A DNA stretch of 64,000 bases from Anoplopoma fimbria (Eukaryota; Chordata; Actinopteri; Perciformes; Anoplopomatidae): positions 4,248,959 through 4,312,958 of the forward strand of contig NC_072455.1 in assembly GCF_027596085.1 (NCBI RefSeq). Direction: 5' to 3'. Both the position numbers and the translations under genes were made by a program. Each line of letters opens with the position of its first letter. Position 1 is the stretch's first letter. The notes below the pieces were generated by a model. That model saw nothing but the letters and a program-made list of their open reading frames with translations. It ran no database searches and had not been told where the DNA came from. Positions 10,770 through 22,170 of the stretch are shown piece after piece.

Positions 10770-12737
10770 TAAAAGTAGGGTGAGGCAGAGATGTGTTTTG
10801 ACACAGATGATGGCAGATGAGAGGTTTATAATAGGAGTCGTGCTGCCCAGCCTCGGTGTTATTTATTCCACTACCTTAATAATGGGCTCAGCACAGCGTG
10901 CTAAATGTTGTTATTGGATTTGAACTTCATATTTCCAAACAGGCTACTTTTCAGGAATTAAAAACAACATGCTTTTATTATGTATTGGAATTTCTTTAGT
11001 TTTTGGTCACCTGGCAAGCTTGAGGTGTTGGGTGGTGGTTTTGTGCCCAGAATAAGGTTCGCTCACAATTAGGCTTCATAATGACGAGAAGAAAGAGATT
11101 TTGCATTTTGAAAATAAATCTGAATGACACTGACGACTTTATAACACGCTGAGTGAGAAAAATCTAGTATTGCTACCACCTTAAAAACAGTAATAGTGGC
11201 TATGCTTGGTCATTTTGCTAATGTCCACCCTCACCCTCTGGCACATAAGAATACCATCTATATTTCCACTCCCTTTATTCAAGTAACAAGCCATTAGCCC
11301 ACAAGTAGCTGAGGCAGAAACCACTTGGCATTCCCACAAAGTAAAGACAAAGCAATTCAAATGTCCTCAGTACAGTTCTGCACTCAGTGTCAGTTTGTGC
11401 CCATGCTAAATTTATGCTTTTCTTTCCATATCAGTGACTGGCTTTTCCCCAAATCTGGCTGTGCAATTAATAGTAATAGTGTTTAGAGGCTTTCTAAACC
11501 CTTTGTTGATAAGAGTCAAACTACATTTTCATCAGTGGTTGCAAGATTATTAATAAGAAAACAATGTTGGACTATTTATATTTGGCTTTTTTTCTCGTAT
11601 CTTTACTTTTATCTTTTAAAATATTGCTGAGCAATGTCTTAAAATGAAACAATCTGAGGAGGGAATCGCTTTTTTGGTCAAACTCCTCACTTGGTGAACT
11701 TGTGACGAGTCCTCATAAGTATTCATTGCTCAACACAACCCAAAAGGTTTGGGAACCAGGGCGCTGACAAACCATCTCACCTCTCTATCGACCCCACAGG
11801 AGTCGACTATCGAGCTGATCTTTGCTGCCTTCGCCACCACGGCCAGTGCCAGCACCTCACTCATCATGCAGCTCCTCCGCCACCCTCCCGTCCTGGAGCG
11901 CCTGAGGGAGGAGCTGAGAGCCAGGGGTCTCCTCCACAATGGCTGCCTTATGCCAGGAGAGCTGAGGCTGGACACCATCGTGAGCCTCAAGTACCTGGAC
12001 TGTGTCATCAAGGAGGTGCTGAGACTCTTTACGCCGGTCTCAGGGGCCTACCGAACCGCCATGCAGACCTTTGAACTTGACGTGAGTAGCAAAAACACAA
12101 GGTTTTTAGGGCGCATTTAGGAAGGACAAAGTGCCATCACAACTGATTCTTACATTTACTTATTCATATCTAGTATGAGTTCAAGAACTAGAATCAGATC
12201 TTGTGCAAAGTCCAACATCTCTGGCCTTATAAGATGATGTGCCAAAGTCGAACTTTTCCAGAATTGATTACACCAAATAATTCTACTTGCTGTAACGATC
12301 GCACCCTTGCATACCGCTCACTCGCTTCATCTTTCTTTCTCCAGGGAGTGCAGATTCCAAAGGGCTGGAGTGTGATGTACAGCATCCGTGACACCCACGA
12401 CACCTCAGCTGTCTTCAAGGATGTGGACGCCTTCGACCCAGACCGCTTCAGCCAGGAGCGGGGAGAAGACAAAGAGGGACGCTTCCACTATCTGCCCTTC
12501 GGCGGTGGTGTCCGGTCCTGCCTGGGCAAGCAACTCGCCACCCTCTTCCTTCGCATCCTGGCTATTGAGCTGGCCAGCACCAGTCGTTTCGAGCTGGCCA
12601 CCCGGCAGTTCCCCCGGGTGGTCACAGTACCAGTGGTCCACCCTGTCGACGGGCTGAAGGTCAAGTTCTACGGCTTGGACTCCAACCAGAACGAGATCAT
12701 GGCCAAGTCGGAAGAGCTGCTGGGAGCGACTGTTTGA
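8668..12737 (+). CDS. cyp26b1: Cytochrome P450 26B1 (retinoic acid 4-hydroxylase), 5'-truncated, five exons
   Basis: Joined exons 8668-8786, 9360-9516, 9864-10019, 11800-12081 and 12345-12737 give 368 residues ending in LLGATV and a TGA stop. The protein closely matches vertebrate CYP26B1 as I remember it, for example [21 protein letters not shown] and GLDSNQN. CYP26B1 is a haem-thiolate monooxygenase of the endoplasmic reticulum that oxidises all-trans retinoic acid to 4-hydroxy and further products, shaping retinoic acid gradients in hindbrain, limb or fin, skeleton and gonad. Visible motifs are the I-helix AAFATTAS (11824-11847), KEVLR (ExxR, 12010-12024), FDPDRF, and [10 protein letters not shown] with the haem-ligand cysteine codon at 12519-12521. 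Adding a missing N-terminus of 144 residues gives 512, the length I recall for human CYP26B1, and puts the ligand at Cys441. The match is closer to CYP26B1 than to CYP26A1 or CYP26C1. Confidence 0.97.
8787..9359 (+). other. cyp26b1: cyp26b1 intron splitting the mammalian exon 3
   Basis: This is a 573-bp phase-2 intron with GTACGT donor and CCCCAG acceptor. It interrupts the reading between INVY and ESQRL. As I recall, the human CYP26B1 gene has six exons and this coding stretch is continuous there, so the intron would give the fish gene seven. No repeats or other features are visible inside it. Confidence 0.9.
9360..9516 (+). CDS. cyp26b1: cyp26b1 coding exon (fourth)
   Basis: The exon is 157 nt. 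One base completes the split Arg codon, then come 52 codons from [17 protein letters not shown] to LPFSGYRK, leaving in phase 0 at GGAAG|GTACGT. It covers the region after helix E up to the F-G segment, where [11 protein letters not shown] is a near-invariant CYP26 signature. The acceptor is ATTCCCCAG. Confidence 0.96.
9517..9863 (+). other. cyp26b1: cyp26b1 intron
   Basis: A 347-bp phase-0 intron, donor GTACGT and acceptor TGTTTACAG. AT-rich, with no repeat or other element seen. Its position between SGYRK and GIRARD is the conserved CYP26B1 boundary as I recall it. Confidence 0.9.
9864..10019 (+). CDS. cyp26b1: cyp26b1 coding exon (fifth)
   Basis: The exon is 156 nt and exactly 52 codons, phase 0 on both sides, from [19 protein letters not shown] to ELTMQELK. 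The acceptor is TGTTTACAG and the donor AAAG|GTAACG. The charged segment [19 protein letters not shown] matches the helix G-H region of CYP26B1 and differs clearly from CYP26A1. Confidence 0.96.
10020..11799 (+). other. cyp26b1: cyp26b1 intron with a (CA)n array
   Basis: This 1780-bp phase-0 intron is the largest one wholly in the window. Its only clear feature is an 85-bp CA array at 10681-10765. A GC-richer stretch at 10495-10660 precedes the array and has no recognisable function. The remainder is AT-rich unique DNA. Acceptor ACCCCACAG. Confidence 0.9.
10681..10765. repeat. (CA)n microsatellite in a cyp26b1 intron
   Basis: A pure array of 85 bp between the fifth and sixth exons. Confidence 0.97.
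11800..12081 (+). CDS. cyp26b1: cyp26b1 coding exon (sixth): I-helix and ExxR
   Basis: The exon is 282 nt (94 codons), phase 0 on both sides, from ESTIELIF to QTFELD, with donor GAC|GTGAGT. It holds the oxygen-activating I-helix ([11 protein letters not shown]), the K-helix KEVLR and the segment FTPVSGAYR near substrate recognition site 5. Zebrafish and human proteins read SGGYR here as I remember them, so the GCC Ala codon at 12046-12048 replaces a usual Gly. Confidence 0.97.
12082..12344 (+). other. cyp26b1: cyp26b1 last intron
   Basis: A 263-bp phase-0 intron, donor GTGAGT and acceptor TTTCTTTCTCCAG with a good pyrimidine tract. Nothing else is visible inside. Confidence 0.92.
12345..12737 (+). 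CDS. cyp26b1: cyp26b1 last coding exon: haem-binding region and C-terminus
   Basis: The exon is 393 nt, 130 codons plus TGA. It starts [19 protein letters not shown], includes the PERF-type FDPDRF, the haem-binding [11 protein letters not shown] (ligand cysteine codon 12519-12521) and the CYP26B1-specific end [20 protein letters not shown]. The coding sequence is GC-rich against AT-rich surroundings, which sharply marks the exon. Confidence 0.98.
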   Translation, partial: GVQIPKGWSVMYSIRDTHDTSAVFKDVDAFDPDRFSQERGEDKEGRFHYLPFGGGVRSCLGKQLATLFLRILAIELASTSRFELATRQFPRVVTVPVVHPVDGLKVKFYGLDSNQNEIMAKSEELLGATV

Positions 12738-14800
12738 AGGGCAGATAGTTGACGAGTAGGGGGGGGTGAGTGATCGAAGAAGTCTTTAGGGAGAAGATTG
12801 AAGGAAGGAAAGAAAGAATTTCAGAGTTATTTTTTCTTCTCCACCTTTGCTCTGCCAAGTTGGAGGTTTCTTTTCAGACTAAAAGAAAAAAGCAGAAGTC
12901 TTCGTTTCTTGTTACACCTGTTGATGATCGGGACTTTCCTCTGAGAAAGGAAGAAGCTGCCAAAAAAGTTCTTAATTATGCTCTATTCTGTGTATTTTTT
13001 TTTTTTAAAGAAATATACAAACAAAGTGTATGTACAAAAAAAGCTATGTAATATAATTTGAAAGAGAATGGTGGGTAGTGCACAATGGGAGAAAGAGAAG
13101 TATGGTGGTACTTTTGGTGAAATGAAGTGAAAAGTAAAAGTAAAGACGGATGCGGAAGGAAGGCGAGATGGATGAAACAGGGTATAGGATGAAAGAATAT
13201 GATATTTTAGCATTTTGCTTGTGCTTAATCAAATGCAGTGAACCATTTCAGTTGTCTAGCAGGGTAAAAGAGATCGATATATAGACTGATAGTTCTAGAT
13301 TTTCCAGTCACATTTGATGATTTTTGAGCCAGAATTTCCCCCGCCCCTCCGAGATTAAACTCATGTCTTCTGCATATTTGAGCGAAATTTGAAAGAATGA
13401 CATTCAACAGTGGTGGCATTGTGTTTTCCATCAAAGGTCCATCATGATTCACTTCCATTCATTTCAATTGTTTACGTACAAGTTTACAAATGCAGTCAAA
13501 TGATCGTAGCGCATTGGGAAGCTCTTCTTCTCTGCTACCCACTGATTTCCCATATGCATTGACTCAAATGTTGCCCATATTTATAAGATACACAGTAATC
13601 GTGTTGATGTTTGAACTCAGATGGAGAGTAGAAATTGCGGTGAATAAGCCTTGGCTTTTTTTGATATATAGCTCTGACTGACTGCACGTAAATAATGTCA
13701 CTGACTCACTGTTGTAGTTTCAGAGTTGGACCAATTACGTTTTTTGAAAATCAGTCAATTACTTTGCCTTCAGTCCACATAAACAAGACGATATCAGGGG
13801 TTTCCAATAACACATACGCCCACTTGAATTATTAAAATGACCTTCTGCAACCAATTTTGTTCCCCCTCCACCAAGGAAGCAATTTCAAGGGTGCAAGTAG
13901 AATCATTGGCACCACAAAAGATAAAAGTCACTAAATCAAAGTCAATATGTTATGATGGCCAGATCTGCTTTGTAAGCTCTATGAACCTGTGCTTTGATAC
14001 ATAAACTACACTTTTAAGTTGCATTGAGATTGTACTCTCTGGGACGGTGACTTCATACCGCAAAGAGGATACAATAAAGGACTCGCTCTGACAAAGCGGC
14101 GAGGCTCCCTGAGCTGCAGGAGGAGAAAAGACAGAGGGGTTGAGGTGGAGGTGGAGAGGAGAAGACCTACATACATGCTGCTTGAGTGTTGCTTTGTCGT
14201 TCTGTGTTCGTCTATTTGTGTGCTGTTTTTTTTTTCCCCGTCTCCATGGGGCAGACATTTTGAGTTGCGTGGAGAAGGTGACATTTTGTCTTGCTGCTCC
14301 TCCAATCAACGCTAAGAATGCAAAACAAAATTAAATTCCATGGTTTTTAGCTGTAAGAGATTTATTGTTTGAGGTGATTGCACAATCAGAACTCTCAGAG
14401 CTTTGTGTGTTCCATAATTGGAATCAGACTTTGTTCTTGTATCACATATATTGTCAGCTTCTGCAAAGGAACTCTGGGACCTGTTAGCGGAACTCTTGGA
14501 CATTCTAGAATCCCTCGATGGAATTCTAAGTTCCGCATCGAAGCTTGAGAGAGAAGGACCAATGAGTTTTCAGGGGAGGGCAGGGCTTTTCTTATTGGAC
14601 GATTCCAATAGCATTCCAGATGGATTCTGCCTGTGCTAGACATTGCTCACTCTTTCTACCAACCACACCACTGATTTCTTCATGATAAAAAATATAAAAA
14701 TTGAATTATTTTGCTGCTTTTCTTGTGTACATTTTCTAATTCAGAGTTCTAGATTGCTATAGTTTGTATTGAGTGAGATTTGCTATTTCTTTCCCTTTAT

Positions 14801-14834
14801 ATATATCTCTATATATCTATATATAGAGATATAT
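14801..14834 (+). repeat. AT-rich inverted repeat in the 3' UTR
   Basis: Two perfect 16-bp arms (ATATATCTCTATATAT and its reverse complement) are separated by 2 bases, flanked by more AT repeats. In RNA this would form a hairpin interrupted by CUCU/AGAG pairs. It may simply be a mutated AT microsatellite. Confidence 0.6.
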
Positions 14835-15341
14835 ATATATATATATAATTCAGCTGATTAAAATATTTGCCTGCAAAAAGAGCATTAATAGATTATAGTA
14901 TATATTAATTTGTACAATATTCCTTTCTTTAGCAAGCCATGGGAAAAATCAGCTATCTACGTCTACTAATAACCTAATATTAATGTTATTGTACGATTAA
15001 TATTGTTGTTATAAGATATTTGAAATGCTATTTTTTATTCTATTACAGATTTAGAGTTTTTAGCCTAAATGAGAAGGTCTTTGATAAATATTGGATGTAT
15101 TTAGAATGTTATGTATTTCAGTTATATTGTAAACAGTGTTTAAAATGTTAATATTGTTGATTTGATTACTGTAATAATTATTATTTGTTTTGTTATTCAG
15201 ACTTATTATCACTGCATTTTATTTGATATTAATTATGGAAAACAGAAAGCACTTGCGAGGTATGTCTATTCTAAGTGCCATGCGACTACACTTCCTCTTC
15301 CTCTCACCTGTTGGTCTCTCTGAACTTGTCTTATGTCATTC

Positions 15342-15349
15342 TGTACATA
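15342..15349 (+). promoter_or_regulatory. Pumilio-type element in the cyp26b1 3' UTR
   Basis: TGTACATA matches the PUF-protein consensus UGUANAUA and lies about 115 bases before the polyadenylation signal, a usual place for such sites. It would suggest post-transcriptional repression or decay of the mRNA. An 8-mer can occur by chance, so this is suggestive only. Confidence 0.35.
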
Positions 15350-15462
15350 ATATTTGTATTTCATTTTACAGGGAAAAATGCTCCTTTAGTTTGAATATGA
15401 ATGTCTTGGTCTACTTTCCTTCTTTTCTTTTTTGTTACCGTGATTGTTAAATGTACTCCTGT

Positions 15463-15468
15463 AATAAA
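15463..15468 (+). promoter_or_regulatory. cyp26b1: Polyadenylation signal AATAAA of cyp26b1
   Basis: A canonical AATAAA sits in an AT-rich context 2.7 kb after the stop codon, with a T-rich downstream element within about 35 bases (TTTTGTACTCTTTTCT). It is the best terminal signal downstream of the gene. Cleavage would fall near 15480-15490. Confidence 0.6.
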
Positions 15469-15489
15469 CTATAAAGTAAAAAGATACCG

Positions 15490-16735
15490 GAACAGTGAAT
15501 TTTGTACTCTTTTCTAAGAGAATATGGTGAGAAAAGTACCAAAATATGAATGTTTACTATGTATCAAACATTTCAAGAAGTAAAATCTCTACTCATCCTA
15601 CTTTTACAATATGAGGATATATAAATGTTTCCTCTTTGGGTGAAGCAGCTGTGCAAAAAATCTGCAGCAAATAAAACTGACTTGGCTACATCTGTAAAAC
15701 AGCTTGACAACAGGACAATGATTCAAAGAGAACTAACCAATAGCAACATCGATTCTACTCTCTTGATCAAAATACTGTTGAGACTGTATTCTGATGAAGT
15801 AAAAACATAAAACGGTGCAAAGAGTAAGCTGGGCTGCATGCTCCCAACAAAAATAGGGCAGAGTTTCACTTCTATACTGGGTCTATACAATCTAAATGTA
15901 TTAGTTATAGACAAAAAAGCCAGTTAGTAGTGCTGTAGTAGCTTTAACAAGAGCAAACCCCAACGCCAGGAGTCTGATCCTGCATAACTGCCCCAACTAC
16001 CAGAGCAGCAAACTTTCTTTTGCTGCCATTACACAGGTTAAACCCCCCAAAACAAGTCATTTTCTCCCACTTAGGATTTGAAGCATACATTCCAAAGTGT
16101 GACAGCAGCTTTGTGTGTTCTTATAAACCACAAGAACTATGTGCAAAAGCACACCCAGAATGCAAATCAAACAGATGGCAGGCAGTCTGCATGCTAACAC
16201 GCTCGGAGCACTGAAAGCATGTAAATCAGAATGGTCAGGAAAGTTGTGGATGGGGAACAAGTGAGACCAGGTGGATTCTGTCAGTTTAAATAAACTGTTA
16301 ATGGCAGTGAATGCAGCAGAGGCGCGCCATTCCATTAACAGTATTTGTAAGGTCAGTGCTAGGTTGAAATATACTTTCATAGAATATCTGCACATGACAG
16401 TATTATTAAGATATGTCTACAGTTTGGCAGTAATGACTGCTAGCTTATCTTTAAAAAGCCATTTCTGGTTCAAGTCGACCATCTAACATATAACTCATGA
16501 ATCTGACATTTACAACCGTGCCTTTTGTGCACTATTTCCGTATTTGGGAGTGACAAATCCTCAGAAAGTTCCAAAATAAACACAATGCCAAGGAAGACTG
16601 AGAAGACTCTCATCCAAAGCCCCCAAAGCGTAAGAGTAAAGGCTGCTATGAATGCATAGCAAAGACTGAATGGATACATTAGAAAGGTATTGTTTCAAAG
16701 CTTATAGAAATATGTCCCTTTAAATCTAAACTTTA
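15490..16735. other. Intergenic, nothing recognised
   Basis: AT-rich unique sequence immediately after the predicted end of cyp26b1. Small frames on both strands have no splice signals or family resemblance. Nothing else is seen. Confidence 0.6.
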
Positions 16736-16736
16736 A

Positions 16737-17106
16737 ACTAGAATAACTGCCTCGTGGTTGTATGCGTCCGCCGACCAGTCAAGTTGCAAATTGCATCCAA
16801 CACGTCATCATTTCATCCTATTAGACATTTGTGTGAAATTGTCATAATTAGGATAGGAATACTTGAGTTGGCAAAACGGGTTTTGTAAAGTCACAGTGAT
16901 ATTTGACCACCAAATTCTAACACGTTCAACCTTGACTGCCATTAGACGTGGAGAAATTCGCTTAAGGCAGCCCCAAGAAATCCCAAGAATAGGACAGACG
17001 TGAGGTATTTGAGATATTGCGTTCACGAGAATGGGTCGGAAGTGGTGTCACTTTGACCTCAAAAATCTTATCAGTTCATCCTTGAGCTCAATTGGACATG
17101 TGAAGA
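16737..17106 (+). repeat. Dispersed repeat family, copy 1 (TGTCATAATT family)
   Basis: This copy contains CATTTCATCCTATTAGACAT, TGTCATAATTAGG, CACAGTGATATTTGACCACC and GTTCACGAGAATGGGTCGGA. The same blocks occur in order at 48678-49160 and partly at 30045-30185, all in the same orientation. It is a type of sequence I know as abundant in teleosts, though the class of the parent element is uncertain. Confidence 0.8.
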
Positions 17107-17911
17107 ATTAAAAAAATCACAATACAACACCACACATAAATGGAGCACAGCCGATTCATGTATGCTAACCAACCACAGGCTCTTTTATCAGCTGTAGACT
17201 GGTCTGGTCCAATCATATTAAAGCAACACACACACACTAACCTTACACTGCTTTTAAATACACGTTTGAGTTTCCGTGGCGCTATGGTCATGCATTTCTT
17301 AAAACAAAACAAAAAATACTATATACCTGCAAGATTCAATACTCCAGTCTTACTTCCTTCTTTATCACTGACCTCCTCCTTACGTAGGAGCTATGTTTTT
17401 AGTATTGTTGTTTACTGACATTCAAAGTGCCAGTATTTGTTGGGGGGGATTAGCTCTAACTGTTTGCTATAAATAGTCAGATCCTTTACCTAAGTGACTA
17501 AAATGTCACTTAGACTAAGGTGACTAACATGATCCACATCATTTTACAAAAATAGGATCGCAGAAGATCAACATTCTTGTTGTAAATGTTTGTTACTGAA
17601 CCCTTCAAAAATGAGTCCGACAGTGGGACCGAGAACCGTCGCGTGGAGAACACACTAGTCTGGTGTGGACCATCAGGACGTTGACTGACTGATGTCTCAA
17701 TGCCTCCATATCTGCTTAAATCTCAGCCACCAGATCACTGTGGTTTGAGAACATCAAGAAGAAAAGCGGCTCTGATGTTCTCAGGGAGTTTTCCTCTAGC
17801 TTGATGGAAGACAGAAACGGAGACAGAGGAAGAGAGAAAGCTATTACAATGTGCACAGATAGAAACAAAAAAAGAAGCTACACACACTTCAAAGACATGG
17901 TTGGAGAATGT

Positions 17912-17914
<3 letters not shown>
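17107..17914. other. Intergenic, nothing recognised
   Basis: Unique AT-rich DNA up to the CA array at 17915. No gene-like frame with splice sites was found. Confidence 0.55.

Positions 17915-18007
<93 letters not shown>
17915..18007. repeat. (CA)n microsatellite
   Basis: A pure array of 93 bp. It forms an inverted pair with the GT array at 18327-18410. Confidence 0.97.
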
Positions 18008-18009
<2 letters not shown>

Positions 18010-18280
18010 AAAGAAGAAATACACAGAAAACGCGCATGAGTCACTTTGGGGATAATTGATTACATAGACAAATATTCACACATGACATGAATATAAAATA
18101 TGGCTGAGAGAAACACTGGCTTAACAATTTGGACACAAACACACTCAAACACACATATACATATATATACACACAGCTTGTGGGAAGAACAAGGACTTCA
18201 ATTCTGTTTGTTTATAGTTTTGCCGCCAGGAGAGACTGTTTGCAACACTAAGTACTCCAAGATGAACCACTTCAAGGGAA

Positions 18281-18539
<259 letters not shown>

Positions 18540-18542
<3 letters not shown>

Positions 18543-20925
18543 ATATCTCCTGGATTTTCACATCTGTTACGTAAATGTGCTTTAAGAAATTAAAAGCATA
18601 CTTTTATAGATTCAATTTTTGTTCTTATATATCAACAACATTGGAAGGGAAAAATCATTTTTTTGAATTTCTTTCCAAAATAAGACATGACCTGTTTAAA
18701 ACACTATTACTCAACCTAAACTTCTCGAGCACATCACTTTCTAAATAAAAAAAAACACAAAACAAGTTATGCTTCAAAAACGAGGTTAATAACAAGGTGT
18801 GGCGAAAATTCGGGTGAATTTCTACCTTGCATATTTCTCATTAATGTGGCCATTGTGACTCTATGCTTCATGCTAACTCAGCTGTGAGCCCTTTCTCTTA
18901 TGAAGGATTACACCGGTTATTATCCACCGGTCTGAATGCAGAGGCACACAGCTGATCCCTCAGCTGCAGGTACAAGGGATCATGGGAGCTGACAATAACC
19001 AATCAGCACGCAGAGTCAACAGAATCAGACTGCTGTGGGAGAAGAAGTGTGACGGTCCATCTCAGGACAGGATGATGTGGTGAAATAAAAAAAAAAAAAG
19101 AGAAAAATCAGAGAAGAAAAGCTGGGTAGTGTTCGTCACAAACCTAATGCAGAACTGATTTAATCCGTATCCTATGTTTCTGAGCAGTTTACCGTTATAA
19201 TATAAACACTTTAAAAATGTAATCTACGTAGAGAAGATGAAGTAAACACCAAAAAAAAAAAGTTAAAAGGGAAGATGAAAACATTAACCTTTTCGCTTCA
19301 AACTAAACGCTGCAACAATGCTTGGCTTCTTTATTACTGGAGATACTGGTTTTGTTGAGAATGTTGGGAAAGTTACTGCCCATGATGATGCAGAGATGCC
19401 CGTGTTCAAAGGGAGATTTCCAGATTTGATGATGCTACATTGAACTTCACTAGAACCACATGGAACCGTGGCAGAATTGCCGTTGACAGTTTACACGGTG
19501 ACACACGTGAGGAGGAGATCTGGTTCTGCATGTCTTCCAGTTTCATTTTTCTTTTTCATCTCAATGAAAACACCGTTTCCCGCAAGAGAGCCCGAGGGGC
19601 TTTTTCATCAGAACGAGAGAAACGCCTGCAGCAGGAAGCAGCATGAAACCGTTGGCACTGAGCTGCCAGAATATAGCAGGAAATGTCAATCTCGCATGAA
19701 CCGGTACATCAAAGCAAACAAAAAGTAATTATAAACTATTAGATTTTCAATATCAAAGAGTGGAAGATTGAGTGTTTGGGGACAGTGTTGTGCTAAGACT
19801 GCACTGAAGGACATATCTTGCCAAAAAGTCTAAAATCATGTGTGTGCTTGCTCTTTAATTGCCCCTGTCATTGTCTGCTTATGACTTCTTCTTGCAGGCG
19901 TGTCCCTGTACAAGTGTTAGTATTTCCATGCAGGCAGAAACCACTGTTGGTAAACCGCCGTGTTTCGGTATGCATGAAGGTGTGTGATCTTCCTCATTGC
20001 ACCAGCGTGGGGGCTTTCCTCGTTCGCGGCCTGTCAAACATGTGTGAACTTCTCCTCGTGTGAGATTTCTACTCATGACTGTCTATAGCTCCAGCTGGAG
20101 TTTTTGGATGACAAACTTCCAAAGAAAACATGACACCGACCAACCCAATGTTGGCAGAAATGACTCCAGGGAATTTATAGCTTTTACCAAGCAGCTGACA
20201 CTCCTTTCGCAACCGATATTAAAAGGGAACGAGCAGAGACAGAAAGTATTTGGACCTCTGCCTTCTTAGTCACATCAAAAAATACTAAGCTGTTTCCAAG
20301 ATTTTCAATGTCAAGGAAAATTTTCGGGTTGATTTATGTCATATTTTGTTCCAGAAATTCCCATTAGAGAAGGTTGCACCCTCAGTCTATCCATCCATTT
20401 GTCTATCCATCATTCCGCAGACTGCGTACAGCCAGATATGCACAGTTTCTGGTTATTTTTGCTGCATGAAAACTTGATATTGACAGTTCTTCCATAAATG
20501 TCAAGTGAGAAGAAATCGTAAAAGAATGAGGTCCAAGTTTCAAGTCAAAAAACAAGGTTATCCTCATGGGAGGATTGTTTTTTGTTGCCTGAGTGGTCTC
20601 GAGGCGATTGTTACATAAAAATAAATCTGAGAATTTGCCCAGCCCAGACATGAGTGTATAAAGCAGTGCATTTAATTGTAAGTCATGCTTTGCCACCATT
20701 TTTAAACCTTTTAGAAGTTCAATTGTTTGATAAGTTTTCCTGTAATAATTGGTGTGGTGGGATTCAATAATATCTAGTTTTTGGTGAACAAATATGTGAA
20801 AAAATTAGTTAGAGAGACGGTAGAAATACAGCGGTTTAATTCTGACTTCACGATGGTGCAATATAAAAAGTCATTGGGTCGCCAATAACAGCAAATATCT
20901 GCAACAAATTGAAGGATTACCCATC
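18540..20925. other. Intergenic unique DNA
   Basis: No gene recognised. The section 18880-19040 is somewhat richer in GC and contains CCAATCAG (19000-19007). The rest is AT-rich with scattered chance frames. Confidence 0.5.
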
Positions 20926-21095
20926 AGATAGTCCTCAAGAAACTGTCAAAAGGTTAGGGTTAATAAATGTTTTTGCTAAATTTCATGGCAATTCATCCAA
21001 TATTCATTTATATATTTCAGTCACAAAACCACTGGACTAACAGGAAGAGCAACCTATCGACCAACTGATCACTATTGCCATACCTTGAGCCATTG
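20925..21095 (+). repeat. Possible LINE 3'-tail fragment
   Basis: The order AAATTTCATGGCAATTCATC, CAATATTCATTTATATATTTC, CAGTCACAAAACCACTGGAC, CATTGCCAT-like and CCTTGAGCCA resembles a frequent teleost LINE tail as I remember it. It is diverged and the family is not certain. Confidence 0.45.
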
Positions 21096-21581
21096 ACAGA
21101 ATGAAAATGATCAAAAGAAGGGTTTTCTCCTATCAGATATGATATACAGAGAATTTTGCTGCAACAAAACCACCCATTGCTCCGTTTCGCTCATGATATG
21201 TCTCTTTGCCACTGACCCCTAGAAGTCCCCAAACGGTTGATATCAAACTTGCAACACCATATTAAGTTACTTTCGCTTTGATTCCGTTCCCACCCTGAAG
21301 TGGTTGCTGTTTAAACTCCTTTGTTTATTTAACACGTCTTTTCCAGTTGAGGAAGAAAAGAAAGTGAGAGAAAAGGCGTGACTCGTAGACAGTTGGAAGA
21401 TGTCCGAAGAAACTGTTTCATAACATGATTGGCAAGATAAAGTAAGAGAAAAAGAAGAGGGTGCGGGGGAGAAAGAGGAAGCCGCATTTGATGACATACC
21501 AAAAAAAAAAAAAAAGAGTCGTGGCTGATGATGGGAAGATACAATCATACACTGTGGGATTACCACAGGTGTGCGCAGGCT

Positions 21582-21654
21582 GGGTCATGAACCTCAGGTG
21601 AACTCATAATGATGTGTCTAAAGCCCAGCAGGTGCAGGAGTCAACCTGAGTTCA
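21582..21654. promoter_or_regulatory. Nuclear-receptor half-site cluster
   Basis: GGGTCA and TGAACC abut as an inverted pair with no spacer (21582-21593), one mismatch from the palindromic receptor element AGGTCATGACCT in each arm. TGAACT follows at 21599-21604. GAGTCA and AGTTCA then form a direct repeat with 5-base spacing (21638-21654), the retinoic acid receptor spacing, with one half-site mismatched. The site is about 8.8 kb past the cyp26b1 stop codon. Function is inferred only from motif content. Confidence 0.3.
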
Positions 21655-22019
21655 AAGCACAAGCACAGACTCATTCAAAACACATGCTTGTGTTTGTATT
21701 TCTATACTTGGGAGGACCTACAGTGAGAAAATGCATTTCTTAGCCCCCAACCTTAATAACTTAATGTCTAAACACTGTCCTCACTCTACCGTTAACCCTT
21801 CAACAACCCCAAAGGTGTCCTGAAATCGGTCCTGAAAAAAAATAGATGAAGAAAACTATATTTAAAAAAAAATGTATTCACATTGTGGCTGAAGTGAATC
21901 CAAGACGTGCTCATCCTTTGATGTGGAACCTGCATGACCTGACATGTACTTTAATTATCTTGTCTTCTGCAAAATGATGTTCCCATACAACTGCATTGCA
22001 TTCTCCATTACGTTTACAG

Positions 22020-22170
22020 GGAAAGATATTTTAAAATCAACAACAAAGCTACTTGGTTAGGGTTAACAGAGAACATTTGTTACTTTATTTAAGTAACAAT
22101 AAAATTAAAGTTGATTTTTGGTTTACACAGGACATGAACAGCATCCTCCTGGGTCAAAATCATGCTTTTG
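22020..22170 (-). repeat. Dispersed repeat (GACTTTCACCCAGGAG family), fragment
   Basis: On the - strand this carries the module that ends near TGACCCAGGAGGATGC and an upstream CTAACCAAGTAG block. Other copies are at 23340, 38330, 42715, 46255 and 51230. Confidence 0.6.

Larger units (their letters stand above)
12738..15488 (+). other. cyp26b1: cyp26b1 3' untranslated region (predicted)
   Basis: About 2.75 kb lies between the stop codon and the AATAAA at 15463-15468, which is followed by a T-rich stretch near 15498 suited to cleavage and polyadenylation. Human CYP26B1 mRNA also has a 3' UTR of roughly 3 kb as I recall. The last 800 bases are very AT-rich and contain a Pumilio-type TGTACATA (15342-15349) and an AT hairpin (14801-14834). 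Earlier AATAAA-like signals could give shorter forms. The end position is an inference; no transcript data were used. Confidence 0.65.
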
